This document shows, in pieces, positions 23,501 through 32,815 of a stretch of 64,000 nt of DNA. How positions within the stretch are numbered: position 1 is the stretch's first letter; the number at the start of each line of letters is the position of its first letter. Source of the stretch: Avena insularis (Eukaryota; Streptophyta; Magnoliopsida; Poales; Poaceae); contig CM042693.1 in NCBI GenBank assembly GCA_023614405.1, positions 332,737,527 through 332,801,526 of the forward strand. Direction: 5' to 3'. The translations under genes and the position numbers were made by a program. The notes under the pieces were generated by a model. The model ran no database searches, had not been told where the DNA came from, and saw only the letters and a list, made by a program, of their open reading frames with translations.

Positions 23501-25746
23501 TTTGTGAAGGGTTTTTTCAGACATAATAAATATACCAAGTTTGATATTTTTCCTTATAACTATGTCACATAATATGACACCACGCGACGGTTTCGCATTG
23601 TTTTTGAATTTTTATGCCCGTTTTAAACTATCGTCAAACTTTGTCGAACGACGGGCATGAAGATTTTTTAGCTCGGGGTCGAGCCTCGCTAAAATTGCAT
23701 TGGATCTTTGATAAAATAGCATATTGTGAACCGAAAAATGATTTTTGTAAAAAAACATGAGCATTGAATCATATACATGTAGTTCATATCTGACCCACTT
23801 CCTGCCGATTCGGCAGGAATTTGTCTTTTTCATCAGAGGTGGACGGAAAAGTTTTAGATCCCCCTGTTGGGACATTGTCCATATAAGGTGGTCTAGTATT
23901 TTTGTAAAATGTGGTGGTAGTATTTTGAATTATCCATTTGGTGGTTGCTTCATAAAACTGTCTGTTTTTTATGCTCGGCAAATTTAAAATGGCTTTTTGG
24001 TGCGACAAAAGGAAAACCTCGTCCTACAATATTGTTCGCCATCCCATGATGCACATGTATGCATAATATGGGCACATTATCATAAACTATGCCTTCATTC
24101 TAGCCATAATATTGGTCATTTGACTCGAAAGCCAAGAAACTTCGAATATGATAGGTCATTTTGTGAAGGGTTTTTTGAGACATAATCAATATACCAAGTT
24201 TAATATTTTTCCTTCTAACTATGTCACATAATATAACACCATGTGAAGGTTTCGTATTGTTTCGATCGTTTTTGAATTTTTATGTCCGTTTTAAACTATA
24301 TATAATGTTTTATATTTCACTTAATTTTTATTTACAAATGTGTAATATTTGAGTGTAGATAGACAGATCTTATTTTTCTGCAAATTTTGATATATTATTT
24401 GTATTTATCTGAATTAGAATGATTTAGTTATGATTTTTCAAAGTTTAGTAAGGTAAAATAAAAAATAGCTACGCCGAGGACAGCCGTCAGCGTATGCTAC
24501 GCCGAGGGTAGCATAGCATAGGATATGACAAGGGAAATTCTACGCCGACGGCTTCTTAGCGTGGCTCGTCTGGACGATGGCTACGCCGATGGTCCCGACG
24601 TTTGGCCGTCAGCGTAATGACCGGTCGTCGGCGTAGCTTCCTATTCCTGTAGTGACCGGAGAAAGTATGTGAAGCAAGATCTGTATGAAAGTGCGTGAAA
24701 ATAGGGCCGTGGGCTTAATTTGTATGCCCTTCGTCCCAAAATAGGTATCGCGGATTTTTTAAAATTTAAATAAATCTATATACTATTTAGTACTTTTCGG
24801 TCTATGTTAATGATCTTAAATTTGTCTAGGTACGAATGCATCTCTAAATACTTAACTAGATAAGTACGAATTTAAATAAAGTTAAGGCTATTAATATGAA
24901 TCGGACGAAGTATATAGATTCAAAGCTGCGATATCTATTTGGAGAGGCAGGGAGAATCACCGTTGACATTTGCGCAGTGTGTGGCGATGTCGAGAGCAGA
25001 CTTTTGGTAGCCGATGACAGTGACGAGCTTGCCCTTGATGAGTTGAGTGGCCTCTGCGTGGTCCATGTTGGAGTAATCCATGGAGTGGATCACCGTGCCG
25101 TCAAACGCCTCTGGCCCTTTCTCCGGTGGGAAAGTGGGAATGTTGGGGATGCCACTGAACCTTCCCACACATAGAACCACAAAATCGGCCACGTGGGTCT
25201 AATTGTGCTTGTGCATCACATAGCACATCAATCATCAAAGCTTGCCAAACTTTCAGAATGATACTAGTATTTTGCAGCGATCGAAGTTGTACAATTTCTC
25301 ACCTCAACGTCGTCGTTCCCGTGCTGCACACTGAGTCGCCACTCGCCTCGGCCGCCGCCGAACGCCCTGCCATTGCTGGCCCATTGCTCCCATGCCATCA
25401 CCTCCTCCTCGTCGATGCCGGAGTATTCCAGAGCGGCAACCCGGCGGCCGAACCTGATGCAACCCAGCACGCCGAAGTGGCGCGCGTACGAGTGCAAGTA
25501 CTCCATGACCTGCTCATGGTCCGGGTACAAGTCCGACACGCTCGGCGGCCATGGGAAGTCCGTGAACTGGTAATATGGCCGTTGCGTCTGAAGCCGCGTT
25601 GAGGCCAGCGTGTGCGCCCACACGCCGCCGATGGCGTTCGCTTCGGCCTCAAACACGACGGGCCAGAAACCGCGCTCCAACGCGTGCTTGCACGCGGTCA
25701 GGCCGCTCACTCCGGCTCCGATGATGGCCACCCTTTTCTTCTCCAT
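20228..25746 (-). CDS. FMO1-type flavin-containing monooxygenase, five exons
   Basis: Joining exons 25746-25303, 25198-24961, 21354-21176, 21055-20697 and 20582-20228 gives 1575 nt, 524 aa plus stop, with no break. All four introns are GT-AG and phases agree at every junction. The length fits plant FMO1 (about 530 aa). Motifs: FAD-binding GAGVSG (residues 10-15), GGVW, FMO signature [11 protein letters not shown] (180-190), second nucleotide-binding region VIGYQKSA (209-216), and FATGY (372-376). Plant FMO1 makes N-hydroxypipecolic acid in systemic immunity; whether this paralogue shares that substrate is unknown. I chose the ATG at 25746 because it directly precedes the FAD motif. Intron 2 is 3606 bp, swollen by a MITE with a nested CACTA element. 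A truncated pseudogene is unlikely given the open frame, but expression is unproven. Confidence 0.9.
20697..21055 (-). CDS. FMO exon 4 (residues 288-407)
   Basis: The acceptor GATCAG|AGATGG gives [14 protein letters not shown], continuous with the family alignment. The exon contains FATGYKG and ends CACTACAG|GTTCCG at phase 2. The intron before it is 120 bp. Confidence 0.88.
21176..21354 (-). CDS. FMO exon 3 (residues 228-287)
   Basis: This exon starts after ACGCAG with GTCCAAGG, completing a Gly codon split across intron 2. It encodes [15 protein letters not shown], matching the family's conserved RTxHWxxP block, and ends CCCTTG|GTACAT at phase 0. Confidence 0.88.
21524..24654. mobile_element. 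CACTA-B: non-autonomous CACTA element, TSD ACC
   Basis: The element starts CACTATGGGACG and ends TTCCTATTCCTGTAGTG, flanked by ACC at 21521-21523 and 24655-24657. Subterminal repeats of the type TACGCCGACGGC / GCCGTCGGCGTA occur at both ends (21540-21730 and 24470-24640). They differ entirely from CACTA-A's CCGGGACTAAA repeats, so this is another family. No coding region is present; the interior is a tandem array. It must have relied on a transposase from elsewhere. Confidence 0.85.
22280..24290 (-). repeat. Tandem array of about 660-bp units inside CACTA-B
   Basis: The anchor GACACCACGCGAAGG recurs near 22909, 23577 and 24236 (spacings about 668 and 659). The units are reverse-complement relatives of the array at 7460-10075 (shared TGTCATATTATGTGACATAG, CGAACAATG, ATGACCTATCA…GAGGTTTC blocks). 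The first copy is partial. Confidence 0.85.
24725..24910. mobile_element. Stowaway-like MITE(s) in FMO intron 2
   Basis: GCCCTTCGTCCCAAAATAGG at the left and AATCGGACGAAG followed by TATA at the right are opposed Stowaway-like ends. An alternative left end, CTTTTCGGTCTATGTTAATG at 24793 preceded by TA, gives a tidier 118-bp element, so this may be one long MITE or one inside a fragment of another. Confidence 0.6.
24961..25198 (-). CDS. FMO exon 2 (residues 149-228)
   Basis: This exon starts after an AG at 25199 with ACCCACGTGGCC and ends GTCAACG|GTGATT, phase 1. It carries the FMO signature and the VIGYQKSA motif. The next exon lies 3.6 kb away. Confidence 0.9.
25303..25746 (-). CDS. FMO exon 1 (residues 1-148)
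   Basis: This exon encodes the FAD-binding N-terminus. It ends GTTGAG|GTGAGA, phase 0, followed by a 104-bp intron (25199-25302). The GC content is clearly higher than in the later exons, a common gradient in grass genes. Confidence 0.9.
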
Positions 25747-25875
25747 GGAACCCACCTACGTAGCCTTGACGAACGTACGTCGGTAGTGAGCCTATGGATG
25801 CCTTGGCACTTTATTTATTTCAGATTGTCACTTGGTTAATTCTGAATTTAACCTTGACACATTTGGTACAGTAAT

Positions 25876-26210
25876 ATGGTGACTGGTTCCGAACTATCAA
25901 CGAGGAAATCACGAGCATTCAACCAAAAAAGCATGAAGTTTTACGCGTGCGTCCAAGGCAAATCACGTGTCGGATGCATAATCTCCACTAATCTCACTGT
26001 CATTCTAGACAATCTCAGGGGATTCATCTCCCACCATTTTGTCATGGACACAATTAAACTAGAGGATCAATAAAAAAAATATTCCTTCAGTTCCAGATTA
26101 CTTAACTCAAATTCGTCTAGACGTACATATATCAAAAACATGTCAAGATACATGTTTATCCAGACAAATCTCTAACAATTAATTTGAAACAGGGAAGTAG
26201 TATTTTTTTA
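25876..26210. repeat. FMO upstream module, copy A
   Basis: This module, 130-460 bp upstream of the FMO start, shares blocks with copies at 26400-26750 and 31170-31490: GTTTCTGAACTTTCAAC-type, AACCATGAAGTTTTACGC-type, CCACGTGTCAGGTGTAT-type and CTAGAGGATCAATGAAAA-type segments, in the same order and orientation. Each copy ends with a degenerate Stowaway-like MITE (here about 26092-26208). The ACGTGTC core resembles an ABRE/G-box, by motif only. Confidence 0.7.
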
Positions 26211-26219
26211 GAGGAATAA

Positions 26220-26399
26220 AAATATATACTCTGTAGTAAAGAGTTGTTGTTCCCGTCTAGAGAAAAATAAGAAAGATGCATTCGTCTACTTATCTACTTA
26301 TTATCTATTTATCGTAATTAGCAGATTCCTGGTAAAGGACAAAAAACCAATGTGTCAACTTCTTCTTTTGAATTGTTAGTTCCTCTCCGCGTCAAGAAG
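26220..26399. repeat. Segment duplicated again at 30990-31170
   Basis: The CTAGAGAAAA…CGTCTACTTATCTACTTAT…GCAGCCAGGACCAGT-type sequence matches 31040-31180 in the same orientation and directly precedes copies B and C of the upstream module. Copies B and C therefore share a longer duplicated unit than copy A. Confidence 0.7.
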
Positions 26400-26750
26400 C
26401 CAGGGACCAGTGCTCCTAGCACTATGCTTGGTTGTTTCTGAACTTTCAACAAGAAAATCATGATTACTCAACGAGAAAACCATGAAGTTTTACGCACGTC
26501 CAAGGAAAACCACGTGTCAGGTGTATCCTCTCCACCATTCTTGACATCATTCTTGACAATCTCACGGGATTGCTCTTACACCATTTTCTCATGGACACAA
26601 AAAACTAGAGGATCAATGAAAAAATATATTTCCCTATTCAAAATTAATTAACTCAACTTTGTCTAGACATACATATATCTTAAAAATGTCTACATACATG
26701 CGTGTCCAGATAAAGCTCTAACAATTAATTTGAAACGGGAAGTAGTATAT
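26400..26750. repeat. FMO upstream module, copy B
   Basis: This is the second copy of the module described at 25876, ending in a MITE-like segment (about 26631-26745). Its open frames are incidental. Confidence 0.7.
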
Positions 26751-26768
26751 TTTAGACGAATAATAATA

Positions 26769-26891
26769 CTCCTTCGATCCATATTAATTAATTTTGATTT
26801 GTCAAAATTTAGATAAACCTATATACTAAATAGTGTCTAGATTTATTCAAATATAGACAAATTTGAGTCAAATAATATGGGCCGGAGGGAG
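26769..26891. mobile_element. Stowaway MITE, 123 bp, TA target
   Basis: CTCCTTCGATCCATATTAATT at the left and AATATGGGCCGGAGGGAG at the right are inverted, with TA immediately on each side (26767-26768 and 26892-26893). This is the best-preserved MITE in the window. Confidence 0.85.
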
Positions 26892-26899
26892 TATATACT

Positions 26900-27120
26900 C
26901 TATAGAGAATATCATAAAAGCAGGAAGATGAGGGCAGTGATGGTGATTTGAGTCTTTGTGGCAACGAGGAACTGGTTGCATGATCTGTGACTCGCTACAG
27001 CTACTGTTTGCACAGGAGGAGTTTCTAGTCCTACCTTGTAGGGTGAAAATCCAATGTGTGACCATAATTGGTTGTATCTGGCAATGGCATTGTTGAAGTC
27101 ATTGTTTTGTGATGAGTGCT
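26900..27120. repeat. Direct repeat, left copy
   Basis: The GATGGTGATTTGAGTCTTTG…GGGTGAAAATCCAA…TGAAGTCATTGTTTTG-type sequence recurs at about 27935-28170 in the same orientation, roughly 80-85% alike by eye. The pair brackets about 820 bp. Confidence 0.7.
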
Positions 27121-27934
27121 TTAGGGACTACTTTAGAGACTTCTAATAGAAACGAACCCTAACCCTCCCGGGTCGCCTCCCTCCCAGGCGGTCCCGGAGG
27201 AGCCTCCACCTCCATCCTCTAGGCCCAGCCAATCTATAAGATGTGGCCACCACTGCCGCCGGCGGTGGTGGCACCGCCCATCCGATCGGAACAACGGTGG
27301 GTGGAGTTGGGCGCTCGGTCGCATCACGCGGGAGGCGGCATGGCGTGGATTGAGGGACCAGGGCGGCGCGACCTAAGCGGGGTCGGGGCCTGAGGCCTCC
27401 AGCGGAGGGGCGACGACGTGGAGGCAGCGGCGTGCCGCCGGTGTGGCCGTCGAGATGGCGCTGATCACCGGTGTGTGTGATCTGGGCCACTTGACCGTGA
27501 TTTGGTCCTTTTGGCCCTTGATCGGGGTTGGAGGAGCCTGGGTTGGGCTACGGTTGTGGGGGTCCTCGATCCCTTCGACGTCTCAGCCTTCTGCTATTTC
27601 CTTGCCCGTCGTCTTCGTGCTGGAGGAGGCTAGCAGCGTGGAGGCTTGCGAGTCTCGCAAATAATAGCGATAGTCCTAGAGTTTCTCCCGTGCCAATACA
27701 AAGATCTGCTTGATGTCTGACCTCGTTGATCTAGCCAGAGTTTCGAGTTCTGGAAGGCTACGTCGGCCAACTTCCATGGGCGCATCATGCCTGGATATTG
27801 CTAGATCGGAAGGTATTCGATCATCCGTACCCATATTTTTTCTGGCAGTTTGGTTTAAGAGGGAGCGTTGCGAAGCTCTGTTGATTGTTACCATCATGTC
27901 TCATATGTTTGACGATCCATGGTAAAGTCAGATG
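27121..27934. other. GC-rich segment between direct repeats
   Basis: The segment includes a Pro/Arg-rich minus-strand frame (27143-27490) over a CGGCGG-rich stretch and a shorter plus frame (27710-27925). No domain is recognised. The two-strand openness and low complexity argue against a real protein. It resembles the interior of an unclassified cereal repeat. Confidence 0.35.
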
Positions 27935-28170
27935 TGAAGAATCTCAGAAAAGCGGGAACATGAGGCCAATGATGGTGATTTGAGTCTTTGTAACGACGAG
28001 GAACTGGCTACGTGATCTGTGATTCGTAACAGTGACTATGTATGGGGGGATACAACGCAACAGGGAGTTCCTAGTTCTACCTTGCAGGGTGAAAATCCAA
28101 GGTGTGGCCTTAATTGATTGTGCCTGATAATGGCCTTGTTGAAGACATTGTTTTGCGAGCGGAGACTTTC
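27935..28170. repeat. Direct repeat, right copy
   Basis: This is the partner of 26900-27120. From 28170 to 28384 the sequence continues without a gene up to the start of CACTA-C. Confidence 0.7.
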
Positions 28171-28619
28171 TCCAGGATGATAACCTATGATTTTTATCAA
28201 GGGCGAAGACAACGCCTGTGCTCTGTTTCTTTTTTGAAGGCGTTGCTATTGGAATGGTTGGATTTCTGGTGTTAGTGTCGTTGCTTAGAGAAATAGTTCT
28301 CTATAGCGGGACTTTTTTAAAATTCTTTTTCTAGGCTATGTACATCGGTAAAGCCACTAGGGAATGCGTTGTTGCAGAGGCTGGCACTATAGGAAAATAA
28401 TTATAGATAGATTTTAATTCTATGGCGCATATAGAAAAAATGCTCCACTAAAATTAATTTTATGGCGCATATAGCAAATGCTCCACAGAATTCTTGCAAT
28501 TCTGTGGCGCATATAGCTATATGCGCCACAGAAAGTGAGAATTCCGTGGCGCATATAGCAATATGCGCCACAGAATGTGAAAAATAGATTTTAAAAAAGG
28601 TACCACCTACCACCCCTCT

Positions 28620-28893
28620 ATCTTAAGACGAAAACCCTATCCTCATCGCCTCACCAGACCACCCCGCCGCCGCCCCTGGCACCTCCTCTCGCTCGTCGCC
28701 CGCCGCCGCCACGCACCTCCCCTCGCACCTCCTCTCGCTCGTCCCAAGCCCTGCCCTGCCCCCAGGTCTCGTACACAAACAGGAAGCGCAATTTTGGTAA
28801 TCTCGGAAGAGACCGGAATTATTTAAAATGTGCCCCAAGTCACTACTTCCATTTTGTTCTCACGTTGGAAGAAATATTGTCCCTTCCATGCAG
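28620..28893 (+). other. Captured leader/intron sequence before MED21 exon
   Basis: A Pro/Arg-coding GC-rich stretch (28640-28770) resembles a plant 5' leader. It is followed by AT-richer sequence ending CTTCCATGCAG, a plausible splice acceptor directly before the MED21 exon. No conserved coding sequence is recognised here. Confidence 0.35.
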
Positions 28894-28965
28894 TTTGATG
28901 CTCTTGTCGCGGCATTGCCATTATCATCAGAAGAGGATCAGTTGAAAAGAATTCAAGAACTTCAG
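28894..28965 (+). pseudogene. MED21: Captured exon of Mediator subunit 21 (MED21)
   Basis: Between an acceptor (ATGCAG|TTTGATG) and a donor (CTTCAG|GTGTGT) lie 24 in-frame codons, FDALVAALPLSSEEDQLKRI followed by QELQ. This matches the conserved helix of plant MED21 (family pattern FDALVAALPLS…QLKRIxELQ). In the Mediator complex MED21 pairs with MED7. Only this exon is seen: the N-terminal part and the next C-terminal exon are not found before the element ends, so this is a transduplicated fragment and not a working gene. Its reading frame and splice sites remain intact. Confidence 0.8.
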
Positions 28966-29990
28966 GTGTGTATCATCATAGTATAAGTATCAAATCAGTT
29001 TAGTTTAGTTCACCCAGAAGTGTGTTATGATCTGAAATAGGCTAACTTACCAAAATAGCTACACAAGGAATTATGCACCTGCAATTCTGAACCAAGGGTA
29101 CTGGCACCGTTTCCTTTCCTTTATTTCAATACAAAAACTAGGAAATTAGACCATCTGGTACACATTTAAGTTCACATACTACTAATACAAGAGAAGCTAA
29201 AGAGGGGATGTGGCAGCACCACGCCAACAGCAGAAGTATTCGTAGCCATGGCAACATGCATTTTTCCAACTACTTTTGTCTCTTCAAGAAAACACAAAAG
29301 CTTGCATTTCATTTCATTGCAAAGATAGAGATAAATACTAGCATGTTATCCTTGCACTCCAGTTCATTATATTTTCCAACTATGCATCTGCTATGTTTAC
29401 CCTAATCTAGATGTAGTTTTTGGATCTGACACACACTTTAACCTGTTTTAGTATATTATACTATCTTTCTACATGTTATCTTTCCTCCTGTATGTTCTTC
29501 TTTGAGTTCACTAGGTAGTATTGCGATGATATAGCGGTAAACCTTATTGTCTCGAATTATAGATAAGCATGGTACCATGTGTTGTTATCGAGCCATAGTT
29601 ATTTTCATTTGATGGCACAACTTTCATGACCAATTGTTGTTTACTGCCAAATAGAACAGGGTTTTCTCATATGCTTCCTATATCAGGGCCTGAAGTATAG
29701 TTGATGGCAACTGGAATGCCAGACCTTCCTGGGAAACACCTAGGCAATCTTTTTTTTCGAGGGTACGCCAATAGCGTACCAAATTTTTATAGAAGAAAGC
29801 AAACAATTTACAAGAACCCATACTACCTTTGCGAACAGAGTTACACCTAGGAAATCCTGCTGGGATATTGGGCGCTTAACATTATGAACGTCTTATTGTT
29901 GAGACCTGCTGTATATCAAAAACTCTAGAAATCCTGTTTGTTTAGTTAACACTTGTGCTTAGGATCCATTATTTTTATGGTAAGTTAATA
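28966..29990 (+). other. Intron-like captured sequence in CACTA-C
   Basis: This AT-rich, non-coding sequence follows the MED21 donor and may be the host gene's intron. At 29750-29840 a poly-T/TCGAGGGTACGCC segment resembles the 3' end of a non-LTR element in minus orientation. Confidence 0.4.
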
Positions 29991-30007
29991 GGTGGCAAAG
30001 GGATTCG

Positions 30008-30562
30008 ATGCATCAGCCGGCTGCGCCGGAGAGGGAAGGAGCGAAGACCGTGCTGGTGCTCGCGGAGGTGATACCGGGCGAGGTCCGGAATATGACCTCC
30101 GAGGTGGTCCACGCGATGCAGCGGCCTCTGCATCAGCGAGCAGCTGCCTTGGAGGAGATCTCGGAGAGATGCAAGGTGCGGGGCTGGCCGCTTCTGACTC
30201 AGAGGGACTCTGGTGGGCGACTGCTTCAGGCCCTAGCGGTGAGATCGGATGTCGTGGCGGAGATGCGTCAGGCTGCGTCAGCCGACTTGCCGTCGGCGGA
30301 ACACTCGGTGGTGTTGATGGTCAGGGACACCAGCACCTCGGAGCAATGCCTGATGGCCGTGGAGCAACAGAGCGCGGTCCACCTACTGGCTTCCACCCAT
30401 GCCCAGCGAGCGTCCCCGAGGTTGAGCAGAGTGGAGCTCGACTCATTCCGTCTGCAATTCATTCAGGAGATAGAGGCTGCGGGGCTCGTCTGGAGCAGTC
30501 GAATCTGCGTCAATCGTGAATTCGTGCGATTGTGTGATTTCGAACTTGTACTCTCCCAATGA
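30008..30562 (+). CDS. Unidentified 184-codon frame in CACTA-C
   Basis: An uninterrupted frame starts at the ATG at 30008 and ends TCCCAATGA at 30562. Base content is GC-rich against AT-rich surroundings. The product is predicted to be largely helical (LHQRAAALEEISERC, LDSFRLQFIQEIEAAGL) without a membrane segment. I recognise no domain. An overlapping +1 frame (29992-30519) is also open but is Gly-rich and less protein-like. It could be a second captured host exon or an element-specific protein; alternatively it is chance openness in GC-rich DNA. Confidence 0.35.
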   Translation: MHQPAAPEREGAKTVLVLAEVIPGEVRNMTSEVVHAMQRPLHQRAAALEEISERCKVRGWPLLTQRDSGGRLLQALAVRSDVVAEMRQAASADLPSAEHSVVLMVRDTSTSEQCLMAVEQQSAVHLLASTHAQRASPRLSRVELDSFRLQFIQEIEAAGLVWSSRICVNREFVRLCDFELVLSQ

Positions 30563-31169
30563 CTTTTGTGTGTAACACTTTGACTATCTATATTGATGTA
30601 TTTTGTCACTTTGTATGAATTTCAGTGAGTTTCTGGGTATTCCTATGAGTTTTGTGTATTTCTGTGATATATTGTTGTATTCTGATATATTTCCTGTGCA
30701 TTCTGTGTATTTCTGCTGTATTCTGGTATTTTTTTTTAAATCCTGAGATAAAATTCGGCGGCGCATATGGCATATGTGCCACAGATTGTTAGAATTCTGT
30801 GGCGCATATCCCATATGCGCCATATGCGCCACAGAATATTGAGAATTATGTGACGCATATGGCATATGCGCCACAGAATGTTGAATTTTAGTGGCGAGGA
30901 TTTAGTGGCGACTCTCATATGCGCCACAGAATTTCAATTTGGTGCGCCACCGTTAGCATTTTTCCTAGTAGTGTGGGTGTAATTGGTACTTTTATATATT
31001 AATATATATACTCTTAAAAAGAATGAGAGTTGGTACTTCCTTCTAGAGAAAACAAGAAAGTTAAGTTCGTCTACTTATCTACTTATCGCATATCGCAATT
31101 AGCAGCTTTCCAGTAAATGGCAAAAAACCAACGTGTCAACTTCTTTTTAATCGTCAGTTCCTCTCCGCG

Positions 31170-31490
31170 TCAAGCAGCCAGGACCAGTACTCCTAGCACT
31201 ATGCTTAGCTGTTTCTGAACTTTCAACAACAAAATCACGAATACTCAATGAGAAAACCATGAACTTTTATGTACGACCAAGGAAAACCATGTGTCAGATG
31301 CATCCTCTCCACTATTCTTAATGTCAATCTAGACGATAAGATTGCCCCTCCATCATTTACTCACAGACACAAAGAACTATAGGATCAATGAAAATATATA
31401 TTTCTTCCGTCTATATTAATTGAGTCGGTTTTGTCTACATAAAAACTATCTAGATAAAGCAAAGTCAATTAATTTGAGAACGGAGGAAGG
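31170..31490. repeat. FMO upstream module, copy C
   Basis: This is the third copy of the module (see 25876), again ending with a MITE-like piece (about 31403-31488, TTCTTCCGTCTATATTAATT to GAACGGAGGAAGG). No FMO coding sequence follows it in this window. Confidence 0.7.
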
Positions 31491-31559
31491 GGAATTTTTT
31501 TTAGTGGAGTTTGCTACTTGCAGGTAGAGAAACACGGAGACAGCAACGTGAGCTCCAGG

Positions 31560-32540
31560 CGGCGGCTATGAAATTTGAATTTTGAACTCGCCAGCGGGTC
31601 GCTGGCCCGCTGCTGCAGGCTGCCCTCTCCGTGGTGCTGGCCGCGGCGCGCCATGGCTACGTGGCCCGCTCTCCCCTAGCCCTCCTCCCTGTTCCACTGG
31701 AAAGTCTTCGTCACCTTGGTGTTTGCGGGGTGCCGCCCGGGGTGGTCGCCGGCCACCATGCTGCTCTGGCTCTAGGCAAACCGCCTAGTCCTCCTTAATG
31801 CGACGGGAGTGGTGGTCGACGCCTGCAATCGCCGGCAGGGGGAGTTCGTCTGGCAGGGCGCCTCGCTGCTCTTCCCCCAGTGCAGAGAATCAAGGTGGGC
31901 GGCCGCTAGATCCATCCGCACTCTGGTGTCACCCTACCACCGCCTGTCCCTAGGCCGGCCCCTCCACCGTACCGTTCTGGCCTCTGTCGCCGGAGAAGGT
32001 GGCGGAGCTGGCGAACCTGCATGGGTTGGCCTAGGCATACATCGAGGGGGAGGAAGAAGAAGACCACGCGCCGGCGTCGAAAGTGGTGCCGGTGCTGGGG
32101 AAGGAGGCACATTGGGATCTCGTCTACAGGGAACGTGGGGTGGCGACTCTGTGGCGCCCCTCTCCTCTCCAGCTCCCTTCCCTAGGGAAATTTCTCCCGT
32201 TGGCCAAGGTTGATGCACGGCAGCCTCGCCGGCATGGTGGGATTCTGGTGAAAGCTGCCCCGGCGATGCCCCGGCAAGGGATGGGGGCATGGGTAGAGGA
32301 CCGAGGCGGGCTGGTCCCTTAGCGGGGAATGCAGGGGCGCAGAGGAGATGGCTAGCCGGGCCGCTCGCAGTCTTCGGCATACCGGTAGCCTAAACCGGCT
32401 GACCCATCCATGGCCCGCCTTGCCTACGGCCCGTGACGCGTGCAGTGAGGCATAGACGGCCCATGATCGGCCCACCAAGGCGGCATCGATCCCTGCTTCT
32501 GCCAGTCCCATGGAAACCCTAACATCGCCCGTTGTTCACG
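31560..32540 (+). pseudogene. GC-rich remnant of an unidentified gene
   Basis: Successive short protein-like stretches in shifting plus-strand frames occur, e.g. ANRLVLLNATGVVVDACNRR (about 31770) and SPEKVAELANLHGLA followed after a TAG by an acidic block and KEAHWDLVYRERG (about 31985-32145). The shifts and stops suggest a decayed coding region. I do not recognise the family, and minus-strand frames are equally open because of the base composition. Confidence 0.3.
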
Positions 32541-32815
32541 ACCCTGTCTTGTCCCCTCTCACCTTCGCCTTCCCGCGGAGGCTGCTGCGATCGTACCTCA
32601 CGGCCCTGATGGCGAAGCGCCCCTGCAGCCCTTCGGTGGTGGCCCACCCCTGTTGGGCCACGTAGAGATAAAACAAAACTTTTTTCTCTAACGTGGTGAT
32701 CTCACGATCCAGCTGAGGTAGATGGCCATGGGGATTACCACTAGACGCGCGGTTGCGGAATTGATGAATGTCTGTTGAATGTAGTGTAGTCTTCACGATC
32801 TGATCCGATCCCGAT
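32541..32815. other. Unassigned spacer
   Basis: This is a mixed-composition stretch between the gene remnant and the old LTR. The minus-strand frame at 32536-32796 has no recognised domain. The left boundary of the old LTR may lie within it. Confidence 0.3.

Larger units (their letters stand above)
21411..24665. mobile_element. Stowaway MITE in FMO intron 2, split by CACTA-B
   Basis: The left end CTCCCTTCGGTCTGTAT (21411) and the right end ATGGACCGGAGAAAG (to 24665) are inverted relatives of the Stowaway terminus CTCCCTCCGTCC. A TA follows the right end and a TG (decayed TA) precedes the left. Without the 3131-bp CACTA insert and its duplicated ACC, the MITE is about 121 bp, normal for the family. 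Confidence 0.75.
28385..30973 (+). mobile_element. CACTA-C: non-autonomous CACTA element carrying MED21 exon, TSD TGG
   Basis: The left end CACTATAGGAAAAT and the right end ATTTTTCCTAGTAGTG are inverted matches, flanked by TGG at 28382-28384 and 30974-30976. Subterminal repeats GTGGCGCATATGC / GCATATGCGCCACAGAAT fill 28425-28575 and 30755-30945. The 2589-bp element encodes no transposase. Instead it holds a fragment of a Mediator subunit gene and an unidentified 184-codon frame. Confidence 0.9.

Noticed and set aside
25258..25602. Plus-strand frames opposite FMO exon 1
   Set aside because: They are GC-driven shadows of the exon encoding the FAD-binding motif.
27143..27490. 115-codon Pro/Arg-rich minus-strand frame
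   Set aside because: It has low complexity, no domain, and an open opposite strand; it is explained by GC-rich composition.
31934..32380. 148-codon minus-strand frame
   Set aside because: It is Pro-rich and lies opposite more protein-like plus-strand stretches; no domain is recognised.
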